Shown piece after piece: positions 6,195-6,709 of a DNA stretch of 6,709 nucleotides; the first letter of the stretch is position 1; the number at the start of each line of letters is the position of its first letter. Origin of the DNA: Nocardioides sp. (lineage in GTDB: Bacteria > Actinomycetota > Actinomycetes > Propionibacteriales > Nocardioidaceae); the NCBI GenBank assembly GCA_021166815.1, contig JAJPEO010000220.1, positions 1 through 6,709 of the forward strand, read 5' to 3'. The translations under genes and the position numbers were made by a program. Under the pieces are notes generated by a model, which was given only the letters and a program-made list of their open reading frames with translations, ran no database searches and was not told where the DNA came from.

Positions 6195-6273
6195 CAGGAG
6201 CCACTGTCGGTGGTCACCACTAGACATTCGATCGTCCACCTGGACACGACAACCAGACCGGCTGACTCTTCCC

Positions 6274-6279
6274 CGGAGG
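6274..6279 (+). promoter_or_regulatory. ribosome binding site of the LysM gene
   Basis: CGGAGG ends 5 nt before the ATG at 6285 and supports that start over the in-frame GTG at 6210. Confidence 0.7.
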
Positions 6280-6284
6280 CCACG

Positions 6285-6641
6285 ATGAGCACCCTGACCC
6301 TTTCTCCCGCGTTCCGCCCGGTTGCGCACCGCGTGCGCTCGACCGTCCGACTGACGCGGCGCGGACGCCTGGTGGTGTTCCTCTTCGCCCTCAGCCTCGT
6401 GCTGGGCGCGGCCTTCTTCCTGGCCTCGGGTGCCGCCGGCACCGACGAGGCCGGCACGCCGCCAGCGACCGAGGTCGTCCTCGTGGGTCCGGGCGACACG
6501 CTGTGGGGCATCGCCAGCGACGCGTCTGCCGACGGCGGCGACGTCCGTGACGTGATGACCCAGATCGAGCACCTCAACGCCCTCGACTCCGCCGGCCTCC
6601 AGGCCGGCCAGAAGCTTCGCGTCCCGGTCGTCACCGAGTGA
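6285..6641 (+). CDS. LysM-domain membrane protein, probable SOS-induced cell division inhibitor
   Basis: A 118-residue protein. Residues 1-27 are basic (HRVRSTVRLTRRGR) and should be cytoplasmic. About 28-49 form one membrane span (LVVFLFALSLVLGAAFFLA). A short linker rich in T/P/E (50-62) leads to a LysM domain at about 64-114 (VVLVGPGDTLWGIAS...HLNALDSAGLQAGQKLRVP), which should bind peptidoglycan outside the membrane. Position near and divergent from lexA, the LysM architecture and the cluster of SOS boxes match YneA of Bacillus, DivS of Corynebacterium and ChiZ (Rv2719c) of Mycobacterium, which restrain division after DNA damage. The role is inferred from these. I chose the ATG at 6285 for its Shine-Dalgarno. 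The GTG at 6210 has AGGAG 9 nt upstream, but the 25 codons between use several A/T-ending codons (AGA twice, ACT, CAT, ACA), unlike the neighbouring genes. In mycobacteria nrdR follows; here the window ends first. Confidence 0.85.
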   Translation: MSTLTLSPAFRPVAHRVRSTVRLTRRGRLVVFLFALSLVLGAAFFLASGAAGTDEAGTPPATEVVLVGPGDTLWGIASDASADGGDVRDVMTQIEHLNALDSAGLQAGQKLRVPVVTE

Positions 6642-6661
6642 CCACTTCCTGACGCGAGACC

Positions 6662-6692
6662 TCCACCAGTCGCTTCGACCACGGCTGGTGGA
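6662..6692. terminator. inverted repeat after the LysM gene, possible terminator
   Basis: TCCACCAG (6662-6669) and CTGGTGGA (6685-6692) pair perfectly over 8 bp with a 15-nt loop, 20 bp after the LysM stop. There is no T-tract, as is common for high-GC Actinobacteria. It could instead be a regulatory site for the next gene. No gene start is visible before the window ends. Confidence 0.4.
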
Positions 6693-6709
6693 CCAAGGGG
6701 AAGACCGAG

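Noticed and set aside
6210..6284. GTG start at 6210 for the LysM protein
   Set aside because: The 25 extra codons have weak G/C bias at third positions (7 of 25 end in A or T). The ATG at 6285 has a good Shine-Dalgarno and precedes the basic segment and membrane span normally. Some doubt remains because AGGAG stands 9 nt before the GTG.
5096..6572. Minus-strand frames with 12-residue repeats such as AFTPQPARAALR, and plus-strand WLRCEGAQRRPC repeats
   Set aside because: These arise because the 36-bp DNA repeat is a multiple of three, so every frame stays open. The same strand range overlaps the SDR coding region antisense.

Overview
This window is high-GC actinobacterial chromosome. It most resembles Nocardioides or another member of the Nocardioidaceae. 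The reasons are strong G/C bias at third codon positions, a lexA gene of actinobacterial type with CGAAC-N4-GTTYG SOS boxes, Tat-exported phosphatases, and an intergenic palindromic repeat family (GGTTGAGG...CCTCGAAACC) of a kind I associate with that family. The genus is inferred, not proven.

Layout. Positions 1-4255 are all minus strand. A secreted repeat-type protein runs off the left edge and is broken by a frameshift near position 140-147 (1-398). Next comes a two-gene phosphatase operon read right to left: phoD (1779-3437), then a type I phosphodiesterase / nucleotide pyrophosphatase-like protein (472-1779). Their stop and start codons share one base. Both proteins carry Tat signals. 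Three contiguous 11-bp direct repeats that look like an actinobacterial PHO box lie upstream of phoD (3487-3519), so this pair is probably a phosphate-starvation scavenging unit controlled by PhoP. A family-2-type sulfotransferase (3524-4255) follows, and then lexA (4284-5000).

The right part is an SOS neighbourhood. lexA (minus) and a short-chain dehydrogenase/reductase (plus, 5142-5930) are divergent and share one LexA box (5097-5110) that overlaps the -35 regions of both candidate promoters. After the SDR come about 150 bp of 33/36-bp tandem palindromic repeats (5940-6088). Then a dense cluster of LexA-box-like sequences (6102-6185) surrounds a good candidate promoter (TTGAAT, 17 bp, TAACGT). 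The cluster precedes a small single-span membrane protein with a C-terminal LysM domain (6285-6641). A LysM membrane protein divergent from lexA and preceded by SOS boxes matches the YneA / DivS / ChiZ (Rv2719c) group of SOS-induced division inhibitors. This is the most interesting system in the window. Here the classical divergent pair is separated by the SDR gene and the repeat block.

Several genes (1-398, the sulfotransferase, the SDR) have no Shine-Dalgarno sequence but have a TAnnnT hexamer 6-7 nt before the ATG, the signature of leaderless transcripts common in Actinobacteria. Nothing in the window indicates an integrated phage, insertion sequence, tRNA, rRNA or CRISPR array.
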